Assembly (NCBI RefSeq): GCF_003206615.1 | Contig: NZ_PZJW01000010.1 | Location: 77,009 to 141,008, forward strand | From: Salinicola acroporae | GTDB lineage: Bacteria; Pseudomonadota; Gammaproteobacteria; Pseudomonadales; Halomonadaceae | DNA length: 64,000 nucleotides | Direction: 5' to 3' | Part shown: positions 18,382 to 28,500 of the stretch, in pieces | Layout of the letters: each line of letters opens with the position of its first letter | Position numbering within the stretch: the first letter of the stretch is position 1 | The notes under the pieces: model-generated | Databases searched by the model: none | Told to the model about the DNA's origin: nothing | Seen by the model: the letters and a program-made list of their open reading frames with translations, nothing else | Position numbers and translations under genes: made by a program

Positions 18382-18492
18382 GTGCGGCCACCTCCTGAGG
18401 TGACACAAATTGTGCGGCCGGAAACACTGTTTTGCTACCCCTGGGGGCAGAAAAATTTAGTATTTCCGGCTATTTGTTCCCTTTCTTCTGGC

Positions 18493-19401
18493 TCAGCCCT
18501 TGGGCTTCGGCGGTGCCTTGCGTGGCGTGCTGGCATTTTTCTCCAGATGCTCGACGATCAGTCCGGCGATATCCTTGCCGGTCGCCGTCTCGATACCTTG
18601 TAATCCGGGCGAAGAGTTTACCTCCATGATCACCGGGCCGTGGTTGGAGCGCAGCAGGTCGACACCCGCCACGGACAATCCCATGGCCTTTGCCGCTCGA
18701 ATGGCGGTGGAACGTTCTTCCGGGGTGATGCGGATGACGCTGGCGGTACCGCCACGATGCAGATTGGAACGAAATTCGCCATCGGCGGCCTGGCGCTTCA
18801 TCGATGCCACGACTTTGTCGCCAATGACGAAGCAGCGGATGTCGGCGCCCTTGGCCTCCTTGATGTACTCCTGCACCATGATGTTCGCTTTCATGCCCAT
18901 GAAGGCCTGGATGACCGATTCCGCCGCCTGATTGGTTTCTGCCAGGACCACGCCGATGCCTTGGGTTCCCTCCAGCAGCTTGATCACCAGCGGCGCCCCC
19001 TTGGCCATGGTGATCAGGTCGGGGATGTCATCGGGCGAGTGGGCGAAGCCGGTTACCGGAAGCCCCAGGCCCTTGCGCGACAGCAGTTGCAGCGAGCGCA
19101 GCTTGTCACGGGACCGGGTGATGGAGACTGAGTCGTTGAGTACGTAGGTACTCATCATTTCGAACTGGCGCAGTACGGCGCAGCCGTAGAAGGTCACCGA
19201 CGCCCCGATGCGCGGCACGATCGCATCGAAGGACTCGAGTTCCGCGCCCTTGTAGTGGATCGAGGGGCGGTGCGACGCGATATTCATGTAGCAGCGCAGC
19301 GTGTCGACGACTCTGACACTGTGGCCACGCTGCTCGGCGGCCTCGATCAGGCGGCGCGTCGAGTATAGGTTGCGATTGCGTGACAAGATGCCGATATGCA
19401 T
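18493..19401 (-). CDS. rimK: RimK, ribosomal protein S6 glutamate ligase
   Basis: ATP-grasp ligase that adds glutamate residues to the C-terminus of ribosomal protein S6; in Pseudomonas it also tunes the proteome and its activity is influenced by c-di-GMP. The 302 residues match E. coli RimK (300). Typical blocks are the N-terminal Met-His-Ile-Gly-Ile-Leu-Ser-Arg, [10 protein letters not shown], Val-Gln-Glu-Tyr-Ile-Lys-Glu and the metal-binding Glu-Val-Asn-Ser-Ser-Pro-Gly. It follows the retropepsin-like gene by 48 bases. Confidence 0.93.
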   Translation of the reverse strand: MHIGILSRNRNLYSTRRLIEAAEQRGHSVRVVDTLRCYMNIASHRPSIHYKGAELESFDAIVPRIGASVTFYGCAVLRQFEMMSTYVLNDSVSITRSRDKLRSLQLLSRKGLGLPVTGFAHSPDDIPDLITMAKGAPLVIKLLEGTQGIGVVLAETNQAAESVIQAFMGMKANIMVQEYIKEAKGADIRCFVIGDKVVASMKRQAADGEFRSNLHRGGTASVIRITPEERSTAIRAAKAMGLSVAGVDLLRSNHGPVIMEVNSSPGLQGIETATGKDIAGLIVEHLEKNASTPRKAPPKPKG

Positions 19402-19449
19402 GCGCGAGAGGCTCCGAGGCGTGGTGTGAAGGCGGTGGCGAGAAAAACG

Positions 19450-19887
19450 TCAGGGTTCACCGTGAAGGAACGCGGCGCCCGGGGCAACCAGGAGCCGACG
19501 CATGGCGCGTCTTCCGAGCAGCATGGGATGACGCATGTTGCTGCGATCGGTCAAGGTCAGTTCGATGGGAAAATCCAGGCCCCCGAGGAGGAGGCGGGTA
19601 CGGATGACATAGCGCCACTCCTGCTGCCCGTTGGAACTCCTGACTCGCCGCCGGTCGTGCAGCGGCAACTGGCACTCGTGATGCGCGATGGGTTGCCCGC
19701 TCGAGCGGGTGATGAACCGAACCCATGGGTGTCCACTCTCTTCGTAGGGCTCGATCTGTTCGGCATGCAGCGCCGAGGTGCGGGCCCCGGTATCCGCCTT
19801 GCAGCATAGAGTCATCTGCAGGTCGGGGAGCGTCACCATCTCGCGTCGGCCGATGATCGCCTGGACCTGATAGGGCATTGCTTTCAT
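19450..19887 (-). CDS. retropepsin-like ATP-grasp-associated protease (RimB/RloA2 type)
   Basis: Protein of the DUF785/PF05618 group of small aspartic-protease-like enzymes that sit beside rimK genes. The pepsin-type active-site motif is Asp32-Thr-Gly-Ala in Ala-Asp-Thr-Gly-Ala-Arg-Thr-Ser-Ala-Leu-His. The C-terminal Leu-Leu-Gly-Arg-Arg block is also typical. At 145 residues it has one retroviral-protease-like lobe, so it probably acts as a dimer. Related Pseudomonas RimB modulates RimK activity; I infer the same here from the spacing (48 bases) and strand. It lies four bases after the DUF3549 gene. Confidence 0.85.
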   Translation of the reverse strand: MKAMPYQVQAIIGRREMVTLPDLQMTLCCKADTGARTSALHAEQIEPYEESGHPWVRFITRSSGQPIAHHECQLPLHDRRRVRSSNGQQEWRYVIRTRLLLGGLDFPIELTLTDRSNMRHPMLLGRRAMRRLLVAPGAAFLHGEP

Positions 19888-19891
19888 GAAA

Positions 19892-20926
19892 TCACACGTT
19901 CCGTTGTCTGACGAGCCGGCCCAGGGAGGAGTCCATCGGTGCCTGACGTAGCATCATCAATATGGGCAGCCGCAGGCGCGGGATCAATGCCAAATCACGC
20001 ACGACGGGACGAAAGTCGACCTCCGGACTCTCGGCCAGGCGCTGCAGAAACCGTTTGAGGCGGGCCTCGTGCTCGAGATGGTGCCAGCCCCGGGCGGCAA
20101 TGGCGGCAAGACAGTCGGCGGCCATCAGGGCGTCGTCATCGAGAATGCGGTCCAGCCACTCCCCGACCCTGGCGTTCTCGCTGCCCAGCAGGGCTCTCAA
20201 CAGGGCGCAGAAGACTTCGATATCCCGTCTCTCGCGAGCGCTATCGAGCATACTCCATAGTCTCGGCAGCAACTCGTCCGGGGTGTCACCATGTTCCAGC
20301 AGGTAGCAAAGCGCTAGAATCACCTCCCGCGGCATGGCATCGAGGCCTGCCACCAGCGCCCCGACCACCTCAGGATCCTTGGCGACAACCTGGTCGGCCA
20401 ATCCCTGGAGACCCAGCATCTGCCAGTCGAGCGACTCATCGCCGAGGAGATAGCGGCGAGTCATGTCGGAGAAGGCCGAAGGGGGCTGGCCGAAATGACG
20501 AGACAGGCGGGCGTGCAGCAGCGCCCGCTGGTGTAGCTCCGGTTCGAAGGCCAGCGGATTGTCCTGCATCAGATTGTCTGGCGCCAGATCCTCGTTCGAG
20601 GATGCCGCGCGGGCGCTCAGGGTCTGCAGCAGACGGTCGAGGAACGCATCGCGAGGGGCGGGCACCAGTTGGCCCTGCTCATCCAGGGGTAGGGAAAGGA
20701 ACCAGATGGCCGGGTCCGTTTCGAGTTCGGGCCAGCTCAACGCACAGGCGACCTGGGCACGGCCGTTCCAAGGGAGTGGCCAGGGCGTCTGCTCCCGCTC
20801 GAATGCAGCGAAAGCGGCCTGTTCCATAGGGGTGACGCGACGGCCCAGGGTCGATAGCACGACCTCCGCGCCGCTGCCCGAGAAGAAATCGCTGAGCGTT
20901 TGCATGATAGGTGTCGCCGTCTCCAT
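19892..20926 (-). CDS. DUF3549-family protein
   Basis: Conserved gammaproteobacterial protein of unknown function. The family signature is the N-terminal Thr-Leu-Ser-Asp-Phe-Phe with Leu-Gly-Arg-Arg-Val shortly after. I placed the start at 20926 (344 residues); an ATG at 20905 is equally possible and neither has a strong ribosome binding site. The rest is helical and Leu/Ala-rich, with HEAT-like stretches. It heads the minus-strand group with the retropepsin-like gene and rimK, and is divergent from yqcC. Confidence 0.75.
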   Translation of the reverse strand: METATPIMQTLSDFFSGSGAEVVLSTLGRRVTPMEQAAFAAFEREQTPWPLPWNGRAQVACALSWPELETDPAIWFLSLPLDEQGQLVPAPRDAFLDRLLQTLSARAASSNEDLAPDNLMQDNPLAFEPELHQRALLHARLSRHFGQPPSAFSDMTRRYLLGDESLDWQMLGLQGLADQVVAKDPEVVGALVAGLDAMPREVILALCYLLEHGDTPDELLPRLWSMLDSARERRDIEVFCALLRALLGSENARVGEWLDRILDDDALMAADCLAAIAARGWHHLEHEARLKRFLQRLAESPEVDFRPVVRDLALIPRLRLPILMMLRQAPMDSSLGRLVRQRNV

Positions 20927-21109
20927 CGAGGCGCGCACTGTAACTTGCCGCGCCGGCGCTGGATAGGTCCTGGCCAAAAATTGATCAGCCCGCGCCGAGA
21001 CATGCATTACGCTGCATCAGGATAGGTGTCCCAAGTTTATCCACAGGCTCCTTCAGGTTTTCTGTGAGCAATCGGAACAGTTTCCACATCCACCATTTCA
21101 GGAGGAACA

Positions 21110-21436
21110 ATGACCTCGCACGACAGATTGGCTCACGCCTTGCGTGAATTGGAAGCGACGCTGATGGACGTCGGTTTGTGGGAGGCCTCGCAACCGCAAC
21201 CGTCTGCGTTCGAGAGCCAGCAGCCATTTTGCGTCGATACCATGTCCATGCCGCAGTGGCTGCGCTACGTATTCATCGCTCGGCTTCAGGCGCTGGTCGA
21301 TGCCCGTGCCACCTTGCCCGCGACTTGCGCCGTTGCCCCGGCGATGGAGGTCTGGCTCAAGGATGAGCCGGCTTCGACGAGGGATCCGGTAGTGCGTGAG
21401 CTTGCCACTGTCGATCTTATCGTCACCCAGGCATGA
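21110..21436 (+). CDS. yqcC: YqcC-family protein (DUF446)
   Basis: Small conserved gammaproteobacterial protein of unknown function, 108 residues. The pattern Leu-Glu-Ala-Thr-Leu-x-x-x-Gly-Leu-Trp and the block Phe-Cys-Val-Asp-Thr-Met-Ser-Met-Pro-Gln-Trp-Leu-Arg-Tyr-Val-Phe-Ile are characteristic. AGGAGG lies five bases ahead of the ATG. It is divergent from the DUF3549 gene and convergent with the OmpW gene. Confidence 0.88.
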   Translation: MTSHDRLAHALRELEATLMDVGLWEASQPQPSAFESQQPFCVDTMSMPQWLRYVFIARLQALVDARATLPATCAVAPAMEVWLKDEPASTRDPVVRELATVDLIVTQA

Positions 21437-21474
21437 CCGATCGCGATCCAGCCCCGCTGGCCGAATTCGAGGCA

Positions 21475-21503
21475 CAAAAAAACCGGGCCCTTGGGCCCGG
21501 TTT
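21475..21503 (-). terminator. intrinsic terminator of the OmpW gene
   Basis: A GC-rich perfect stem AACCGGGCCC/GGGCCCGGTT with a 2-base loop, followed on the minus strand by a run of T. It lies 22 bases past the ompW stop and could also slow transcription arriving from yqcC. Confidence 0.88.
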
Positions 21504-21524
21504 CCGATATCGACTGTCGTTCGC

Positions 21525-22079
21525 TTAGAAGCGAGCGGTGACACCGGCACCGACGGTGACCGGGTCGAGATCGATGTCGCGACCGCCACTGATGTCGGCG
21601 CTCACGTCGGTGTACTGAGCGAAAGCGTTGAAACCGAAATTGTCGGTCACGTTCAGATCAACACCCAGTTGGCCCGCCGCGCCCCAGGAGTCGTCGACGC
21701 TACCGACACCGCTTTCATCAGAGAACGTGGTGTAGTTGACACCGACGCCGGCATACGGCTGGACGCGAGAGTCGAGACCACCCAGCGGATAGTACTGCGC
21801 CATCAGGTTGATCGGAACCTGCTTGAAGGTACCGCCTTCAGCGTGGACCTTGGTCTCGGTCATGGAGCTCAGTTCGACGCCGATCTTGTCGTGAACCATG
21901 TAACCCAGGCCCAGGTAGGCGCCCTTGTCGTTGTCATCGGTATAGCCGGTGTCAACGTCAGTCTTGGCTACGCCCAGGCGGCCATAGAAGTCGCCAGCAC
22001 CGTAGGCGAATGCGGCTTGAGTTCCGAATGCGCAAGCGCCGGCGACTACCATTGCGGAAAACAGTTTGGTCTTGGTCAT
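21525..22079 (-). CDS. ompW: OmpW-family outer-membrane beta-barrel protein
   Basis: Eight-strand outer-membrane barrel of the OmpW family, linked in other bacteria to uptake of small hydrophobic molecules and osmotic response. The 184-residue precursor has a signal peptide of about 25 residues ending Ala-Phe-Ala. Typical blocks are Pro-Ile-Asn-Leu-Met-Ala-Gln-Tyr-Tyr, Val-Gln-Pro-Tyr-Ala-Gly-Val-Gly-Val-Asn-Tyr and a C-terminal aromatic Arg-Phe for BAM recognition. AGGGAG lies upstream of the start and a strong terminator follows. Confidence 0.88.
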   Translation of the reverse strand: MTKTKLFSAMVVAGACAFGTQAAFAYGAGDFYGRLGVAKTDVDTGYTDDNDKGAYLGLGYMVHDKIGVELSSMTETKVHAEGGTFKQVPINLMAQYYPLGGLDSRVQPYAGVGVNYTTFSDESGVGSVDDSWGAAGQLGVDLNVTDNFGFNAFAQYTDVSADISGGRDIDLDPVTVGAGVTARF

Positions 22080-22333
22080 GATAAGTACTCCCTTTCTTTC
22101 ATCATGAAGCCGTGTTACCGGCCTTCACATTCTATGAGACAACGTCGCTATGATAGGAAACGGTGTTTTTTATGTCCAGTAAAATTTTGAAACAGCGTTT
22201 TTTTACACTCCAGCAGCATATCCGCCTGTCTGTGCGCAGTCGCCTTTCTACCGCTAGGATTACCCTAGTCGCTGATGGATGACGTCGCCAGCCTAGGGTG
22301 AGCCGACGACATTGACCTAGGAGAGGAGCCCCC

Positions 22334-23338
22334 GTGGAGAGACACCGAAAGGATTGGATGTTGTCGATCGTGGTACCGGTCATGAACGAGGAGGATGCGA
22401 TCGACCGGTTTCTGCAAGCGGTGGACCGAGAGCTGGGCGACAGACTTCCGGCACTGGAGATACTATTCGTCGACGACGGCTCCACCGACGCCACGCTCGA
22501 GAGGCTGCGCGCGAGTTCGCTCCGGGATCCTCGGGTTCGGGTTCTGTCCTTGACGCGGAATTTCGGCAAGGAAGCTGCCATGACCGCCGGGCTCGATCAC
22601 GCTCGCGGAGATGCCGTCGTGCCAATGGATGTCGATCTGCAGGATCCCCCGGCGGTGATCCTGGAATTCATCCGGCTGTGGCAGGACGAAGGGTACGACA
22701 TGATCTACGGCATTCGTGGCTCCCGAGACGAGGACACCCAGGCCAAGCGGGCCTCCGCCGGCCTTTTCTATCGCTTTTTCAACCATCTGGCCGAAACGCA
22801 CATCCCCAGCAATGCAGGGGATTTTCGGCTGATGGATCGCCGTGTGGTGGATGCCATCAAGCGGTTGCCCGAGCGCAACCGTTTCATGAAAGGCCTGTTC
22901 AGCTGGCCGGGGTACCGCTCCATTGGTGTCTACTACGATCGGCCGGCGCGGGAAAGCGGGGAGAGCAAGTTCAATTTCTGGAAGCTGTGGAATTTCGCCA
23001 TAGACGGGTTCGTCAGCTTTTCTACCTGGCCATTGCGTATCTGGATGTACTTCGGCGCCGTCATTGCCGGGCTCGCCTTCCTTTATATCCTGCTCCTCGT
23101 CGGACGCGTGATCGTGGTGGGCAATGACCTGCCTGGCTATGCGTCGTTGATGACCGCGATCCTGTTTTTCGGCGGCATGCAGCTGTTGTCCGTCGGTATC
23201 CTGGGCGAGTACGTCGGGCGTCTTTTCATCGAGACCAAGCAGCGACCGCTCTACCTGGTCGCCGAGGATAGCCTGATCGACCGGGAGGGGCAGGTCGGTG
23301 AGGGCGGCGGGGCCCGCCACGGGTCTGACGCCTCGTGA
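22334..23338 (+). CDS. GtrB-like polyprenyl-phosphate glycosyltransferase (GT2)
   Basis: Membrane-linked GT2 enzyme of the DPM1/GtrB type, predicted to move a sugar from a nucleotide donor to undecaprenyl phosphate. The GTG at 22334 follows GAGGAG; an internal ATG at 22358 is possible. Residues 45-51 (Phe-Val-Asp-Asp-Gly-Ser-Thr) and Asp-Val-Asp-Leu-Gln-Asp-Pro-Pro form the GT-A active site. Two membrane helices lie near the C-terminus (about 235-260 and 270-295). The next gene, gtrA-like, overlaps its stop (GTGA), so the two proteins probably make and flip a lipid-linked sugar. Confidence 0.88.
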   Translation: MERHRKDWMLSIVVPVMNEEDAIDRFLQAVDRELGDRLPALEILFVDDGSTDATLERLRASSLRDPRVRVLSLTRNFGKEAAMTAGLDHARGDAVVPMDVDLQDPPAVILEFIRLWQDEGYDMIYGIRGSRDEDTQAKRASAGLFYRFFNHLAETHIPSNAGDFRLMDRRVVDAIKRLPERNRFMKGLFSWPGYRSIGVYYDRPARESGESKFNFWKLWNFAIDGFVSFSTWPLRIWMYFGAVIAGLAFLYILLLVGRVIVVGNDLPGYASLMTAILFFGGMQLLSVGILGEYVGRLFIETKQRPLYLVAEDSLIDREGQVGEGGGARHGSDAS

Positions 23339-23727
23339 AGCGCCGGCTCAAGCGTGAGGCGAAGACTGCCGCCCGGTTCGGGCTGGTGGGGTGTGTGGCG
23401 ACGGCTGCGCACCTGACGATTGCGGCTATCCTCAGCGCCCTGTGGCCGGCGCTGTCGGAATTCGTGGTCAATCTGTGTGGCTTTCTGGTTGCTTTCCAGA
23501 TATCGCTGATCGGTCACCGACGCTTGACGTTTCGGCGTCGGGGGAAGGCCAGACGTTTCTTCACACTGGCCCTGCTGGGGTTCGTTCTCAATAACGGTGT
23601 CCTTGCCATGCTGCTGGCCTCGACACGCGTGTCTGGATTCTGGGCCATCGGCATTGCCACGCTTACCGTGCCAGTGATCACCTACGTCGGCTCACGACTG
23701 TGGGCGTTTCGCGAGCATCATCGCTGA
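23335..23727 (+). CDS. GtrA-family membrane protein (putative lipid-linked sugar flippase)
   Basis: A 130-residue, four-helix membrane protein. Gly-Leu-Val-Gly-Cys near the N-terminus and Arg-Leu-Trp-Ala-Phe-Arg near the C-terminus are typical of GtrA, thought to flip undecaprenyl-phosphate-sugar. The GTG start overlaps the stop of the GtrB-like gene. No serotype-specific GtrC-type transferase is next to it, so the final acceptor is unknown. Confidence 0.85.
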   Translation: MKRRLKREAKTAARFGLVGCVATAAHLTIAAILSALWPALSEFVVNLCGFLVAFQISLIGHRRLTFRRRGKARRFFTLALLGFVLNNGVLAMLLASTRVSGFWAIGIATLTVPVITYVGSRLWAFREHHR

Positions 23728-23827
23728 CAGTTCGCGATTGGTGGGCGCAGGCGTCGGCGGCGATGGAACCGATGGGGGGGTCGACTTTCTTCCTACGGTC
23801 GCGGTGGTCGACGCCTTGGCAGGCATG

Positions 23828-23852
23828 AAAAAGGGCTCCCGCAGGAGCCCTT
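23828..23852 (-). terminator. intrinsic terminator of putP
   Basis: A 9-bp stem AAGGGCTCC/GGAGCCCTT with a 4-base loop, then five T on the minus strand, 24 bases past the putP stop. Confidence 0.88.
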
Positions 23853-23875
23853 GATCTTGGTGGTCTGAGCAGCGC

Positions 23876-25366
23876 TCAGCGTGTGATCTGACGGTACTCG
23901 CCAGCGTCGCTGGTCATGCGGCTCACCAGCACGATGGCGACGAAGGAGGCGATGAAACCAGGGATGATCTCGTAGACGCCCGGGCCGCCCAGGAACGAGC
24001 TGCTGAAGCCCAGCGCGATCCATACGATCACCGTCAGTGCGCCCACCACCATGCCGGCGATGGCGCCGGCGCCGTTGGTCCGCGACCACATCAGCGACAG
24101 CAGGATCAGCGGGCCGAAGGCAGCGCCGAAGCCGGCCCAGGCGTTGCTGACCAGGCCCAGCACCTGGGAGTCGGGATTGGAGGCGATGATCGCTGCCACC
24201 ACGCCGACCGCGACCACGCTCAGACGACCGATGGTGACGGTCTCCTTCTCGCTCGCTTCCTTGCGCAGGAACAGGCGGTAGAAGTCCTCGGTGAGCGACG
24301 AGGAGGCCACCAGCAGCTGGCTTGAGATGGTGCTCATGATCGCCGCCAGCAGCGCCGCGTAGAGGAAGCCGGTGATCAGCGGATGGAACAGCAGGTTGGA
24401 GAGGATGATGAAGATCGTCTCCGGGTCCTGCACCTCGAGGCCGTTGCGGATCGCATAGGCGCGGCCGAAGATGCCGACCGAGATCGCGCCGACCAGCGAG
24501 ATGAACATCCAGGTCATGCCGATGTTACGTGCCGTGGGTACGTCCTTGACCGAGCGGATCGCCATGAAGCGCACGATGATGTGCGGCTGGCCGAAATAGC
24601 CCAGGCCCCAGGTGACCGCGGAGAGCCAGCCGACGATGGTCAGGCCGTCGGTCCACGAGAGCAGGGTGGGATCGACCTGATTGAGCGTCTGCTGGGCCTG
24701 GCTGAAGCCGCCGCCGCCCTCGCCGAAGAGCACCACCGCGGGCATGATCACCAGCGCCAGCATCATGATGCAGCCCTGGACGAAGTCGGTCATGCTTACC
24801 GCCAGGAAGCCGCCGACCACGGTATAGACCAGCACCACCCCGAGCGTGAGGACCACGCCGGTGGCGTAGTCGCTCAGCCCGCCGATATCGATGACGCCGG
24901 AGAAGGCGCTCTCGAACAGCTTGCCGCCGGCCACGAGACCCGAGGCGGTGTAGACCGAGAAGAACACCACGATGACGATGGCCGAGACCGTGCGCAGCGA
25001 CAGCGCGCGGGTCGGGAAGCGGTTGGCCAGGAACGCCGGAATGGTGATGGCGTTGCCGTAATGCACGGTCTGCTCGCGCAGCCGTGGCGCCACCAGCAGC
25101 CAGTTGAAGAAGGCGCCGACGAACAGGCCGATCCCGATCCAGGCCGAACCCAGGCCGGAGACGAACATCGCCCCGGGCAAGCCCAGTAGTAACCAGCCAC
25201 TCATGTCCGAAGCGCCGGCCGACAGGGCCGCGACCTGAGGGCTGAGCGTTCTTCCGCCCAGCATGTAATCCTCGGAAGTGGCGGTGGAAGTGCGCATGGC
25301 GTAGAGGCCGATGGCGATCATGAGCACGAAGTAGGCGATGAGGCTTATCCAGACACCGATAGCCAT
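23876..25366 (-). CDS. putP: sodium/proline symporter PutP
   Basis: Na+-coupled proline uptake carrier of the solute:sodium symporter family, inner membrane. At 496 residues with about 13 hydrophobic helices it matches E. coli PutP (502). Conserved blocks include Leu-Ser-Ala-Gly-Ala-Ser-Asp-Met-Ser-Gly-Trp-Leu and Gly-Tyr-Phe-Gly-Gln-Pro-His-Ile-Ile-Val-Arg-Phe-Met. GAAAGGAG precedes the start. It follows putA on the same strand after about 200 bases and supplies its substrate. Confidence 0.95.
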   Translation of the reverse strand: MAIGVWISLIAYFVLMIAIGLYAMRTSTATSEDYMLGGRTLSPQVAALSAGASDMSGWLLLGLPGAMFVSGLGSAWIGIGLFVGAFFNWLLVAPRLREQTVHYGNAITIPAFLANRFPTRALSLRTVSAIVIVVFFSVYTASGLVAGGKLFESAFSGVIDIGGLSDYATGVVLTLGVVLVYTVVGGFLAVSMTDFVQGCIMMLALVIMPAVVLFGEGGGGFSQAQQTLNQVDPTLLSWTDGLTIVGWLSAVTWGLGYFGQPHIIVRFMAIRSVKDVPTARNIGMTWMFISLVGAISVGIFGRAYAIRNGLEVQDPETIFIILSNLLFHPLITGFLYAALLAAIMSTISSQLLVASSSLTEDFYRLFLRKEASEKETVTIGRLSVVAVGVVAAIIASNPDSQVLGLVSNAWAGFGAAFGPLILLSLMWSRTNGAGAIAGMVVGALTVIVWIALGFSSSFLGGPGVYEIIPGFIASFVAIVLVSRMTSDAGEYRQITR

Positions 25367-25398
25367 GAGGACGTCTCCTTTCTCTTAGTTATTGGATG

Positions 25399-25521
25399 TC
25401 ACCGGCCCGGACACGATACTGCCGGAGCTGGAGTGTTCACGCGGCCCGGCGCAGCGGCGGCTCGCGCCGCGGATGGCTGGCGAGGGGGCGTTAGCCCACT
25501 GTTGATATTGTTTTCGGTCAT
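25399..25521 (-). CDS. possible 40-residue small protein between putA and putP
   Basis: An ATG eight bases after AAGGAA opens a 40-codon frame ending 33 bases before the putP start. The predicted peptide is rich in Ala, Pro and Arg, with no membrane segment and no family I know. It may be a real small protein, a leader that adjusts putP translation, or chance. The good ribosome binding site is the main support. Confidence 0.35.
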   Translation of the reverse strand: MTENNINSGLTPPRQPSAARAAAAPGRVNTPAPAVSCPGR

Positions 25522-25564
25522 GCAGAACTTCCTTCAGCTTGTTGTCGTTGATGACGAGTGGGGA

Positions 25565-28500
25565 TTACTCGTCTCCCATCGCTAGCAGCGAAGCATTCCC
25601 GCCCAGCGCGGCTGTGTTGATGGTGCGAGTCTTCTCGGTGGCGAAGCGCAACAGGTAGTGTGGCCCCCCGGCTTTCGGACCGGTACCGGAGAAGCCTTGG
25701 CCGCCGAATGGCTGCACGCCGACGACGGCGCCGATGATATCGCGATTGACGTAGACGTTGCCGACGCGGATGCGGCTGGCGACATGCTGGGTGAAGCTCT
25801 CGTTACGGCTGTGGACGCCGAACGTCAGGCCGTAGCCCTTGGCGTTGATGGCGTCGATGACGTCTTCCAACTGGTCGGCTCGATAGCGCGCGATGTGCAA
25901 CAGAGGCCCGAACTGCTCAGCTTCCATCGATTCGATGCCGTCGATGGCGAAGGCCATGGGCGCCACGAAGGTGCCGTTGTCGGTCTGTGCCGGATCGAGC
26001 TTGGCTTCGGCGAGCACGCGCCCCTCGGCCTTCATCTTCTCGATATGGGCGAGCAGTCCTTCGCGAGCTTCCTCGTCGATGACCGGGCCGACGTCGGTGC
26101 CGAGATCGCGGGGATCACCGATCCGCAGCTCTTCCATGGCGCCACGCAGGATCTCGATGACGCGATCGGCAATATCTTCCTGCAGGTAAAGAACGCGGAG
26201 GGCGGAACAGCGCTGGCCGGCACTCTGGAACGCCGAGTGGACGACATCCGCGACGACCTGCTCGGGCAGGGCGGTAGAGTCGACGATCATCGCATTCATG
26301 CCGCCGGTCTCGGCGATCAACGTGGGCAGGGCGGCGTTCTCTCTCGCGGCCAGTGCCCGGTTGATGATTTGCGCGGTGTCGGTGGAGCCAGTGAAGACCA
26401 CGCCAGTAATGCGGGGGTCGCTACTCAAGACGCTGCCCACGGTGGGGCCGTCGCCCGGCAGCAGCTGGACCACATCGCGTGGCATGCCGGCCTCGAACAG
26501 CAGTTCGATCACCCGGTTGGCGACCAGCGAGGTCTGCTCTGCGGGTTTGGCCAGCACGCTGTTGCCGGCCACGGCGGCTGCTACCAACTGCCCGGTGAAG
26601 ATCGCCACCGGGAAGTTCCATGGGCTGATGGCGGCGAACACGCCCTTGCCCCTCATCATCAGCTCGTTGGACTCGCCGGTCGGCCCTGGCAGGGCGGTTG
26701 GCTCGGCGAACAGCTCGCGGGCGCGGGCGGCATAGTAGCGGCAGAAATCCACTGCCTCGCGAATCTCGTCGACGCCATCGGTGAGCAGCTTGCCGCCCTC
26801 GCGTGAACAGAGCGTCATCAATTCCGGCAGATGGGTTTCCATCAGATCCGCGTGGCGCTCGAGGATCGCTGCTCGCTCCTCGACCGGGGTCTCGCTCCAG
26901 CGGGGAAAGGCTTTCCAGGCAATATCGACGGCCTGTTGGGCGTGCTCGCGTGTCGCCCACTGGACGCTGCCCACCGGCTGACGGCGGTCGTAGGGGCTGG
27001 TGACAGGCTGGCGCTGGCTGTCGTCGTTGGCGATGTCGATACCCAATAGTGGCTTGGCGTGATATTCACGGTCCATGAACTCCGCCATGCGGTCGACGAG
27101 CGGCTGGTATTGACTGTTGATGTTCAAGTTGACGCCTTTGGAGTTCTTGCGTGCCGGACCGTAGATGTCCTTTGGCAGCGGAATTTTGGGATTGGCGAAG
27201 GTCGGGTAGGGCTTGAGTGTGGCGATCGGATGGACGCAGAGAGATTCGACCGCCACCCGCGGGTCGACCAGTTGGTGGACGAACGACGAGTTGGCGCCAT
27301 TTTCCAGCAGCCGGCGGACCAGGTACGGCAGCAGGTCCTTGTGCGCGCCGACGGGGGCGTAGATGCGGCAGTAGGTGCCTCGCGGGGCGCGCTTGAGCGC
27401 CGCGTCATAGAGCGCCTCGCCCATGCCATGTAGTCGCTGGAACTCGAAGGCGCGATCGGCATCGTTGGCCAGCTCGAGAATGCTCGTGATGGTGTGAGCG
27501 TTGTGCGTCGCGAACTGGGGAAAAATGCGGCCCCGGGTATTGTCGGAGAGCAGGAATCGGGCGCAGGCGAGGTACGCCACATCCGTGCAAGCCTTGCGGG
27601 TATAGACCGGGTAGCCGTCGACGCCGAGCTTTTGCGATTCCTTGATCTCGGTATCCCAGTAGGCGCCCTTGACCAGCCGCAGGGGGATCTCGTCGCCCTG
27701 CTGATCGGCCAGGCGATTGATGTAGTGCAATACCGGCAGGCAGCGCTTGGCATAAGCCTGAACCACCAGGCCGAAGTGACCCCAGCCGCGGCAGACATCG
27801 CTCTCGAAAACCGCGCGGAAGACCTCGAGCGAGAGTTCAAGGCGGTCCACCTCTTCGGCGTCGACAGTCAGCGCCACATGGCGCTCCCGAGCCAGCTCCA
27901 CGAGCTGCTTGACGGTGCCGACCAGTTCTTCGAGCACCTGGCTGCGGCGACCGAACTCGTAGCGTGGATGCAGAGCGGAAAGCTTGATCGAGACAGACGG
28001 GGCCGGCGTGCTGGCGTCCAGCTTGAGGCTGGTTTCACCGACCTGGCGGATTGCCGAGGCGTAGTCGTCGAAATAGCGCTTGGCGTCCTGACGGGTGCGG
28101 GCCGCTTCGCCCAGCATGTCGTAGGAGTAGGTATAGCCCTTGTTGAACAGCGGCTTGGAGCGCTTGAGCGCCTCGTCGATCGTGCGGCCCAGCACGAACT
28201 GCTGGCCCATGATCTTCATCGCCTGGTACATGGCGCTGCGAATCACCGGCTCGCCCATGCGATTGACCATGCGGTTGATGAAATTGGCCGGCTTGCCCTC
28301 CCTTGGCTTGTCCATCTGGATGACGTTGCCCGTCATCAGCAGGCCCCAGGTCGAAGCGTTGACGAACCACGACTCGCTCTGTCCCAGGTAGCGCTTCCAG
28401 TCGGCGACGCCCAGCTTGTCCTCGATCAGGGCATCAGCGGTGGCTTTGTCGGGAATACGCAGCAGTGCCTCCGCCAGACACATCAGCAGCACGCCTTCCT

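Noticed and set aside
22334-23727. Serotype-converting phage island suggested by gtrA/gtrB-like genes
   Set aside because: No integrase or third specific transferase, and base composition matches the neighbours.
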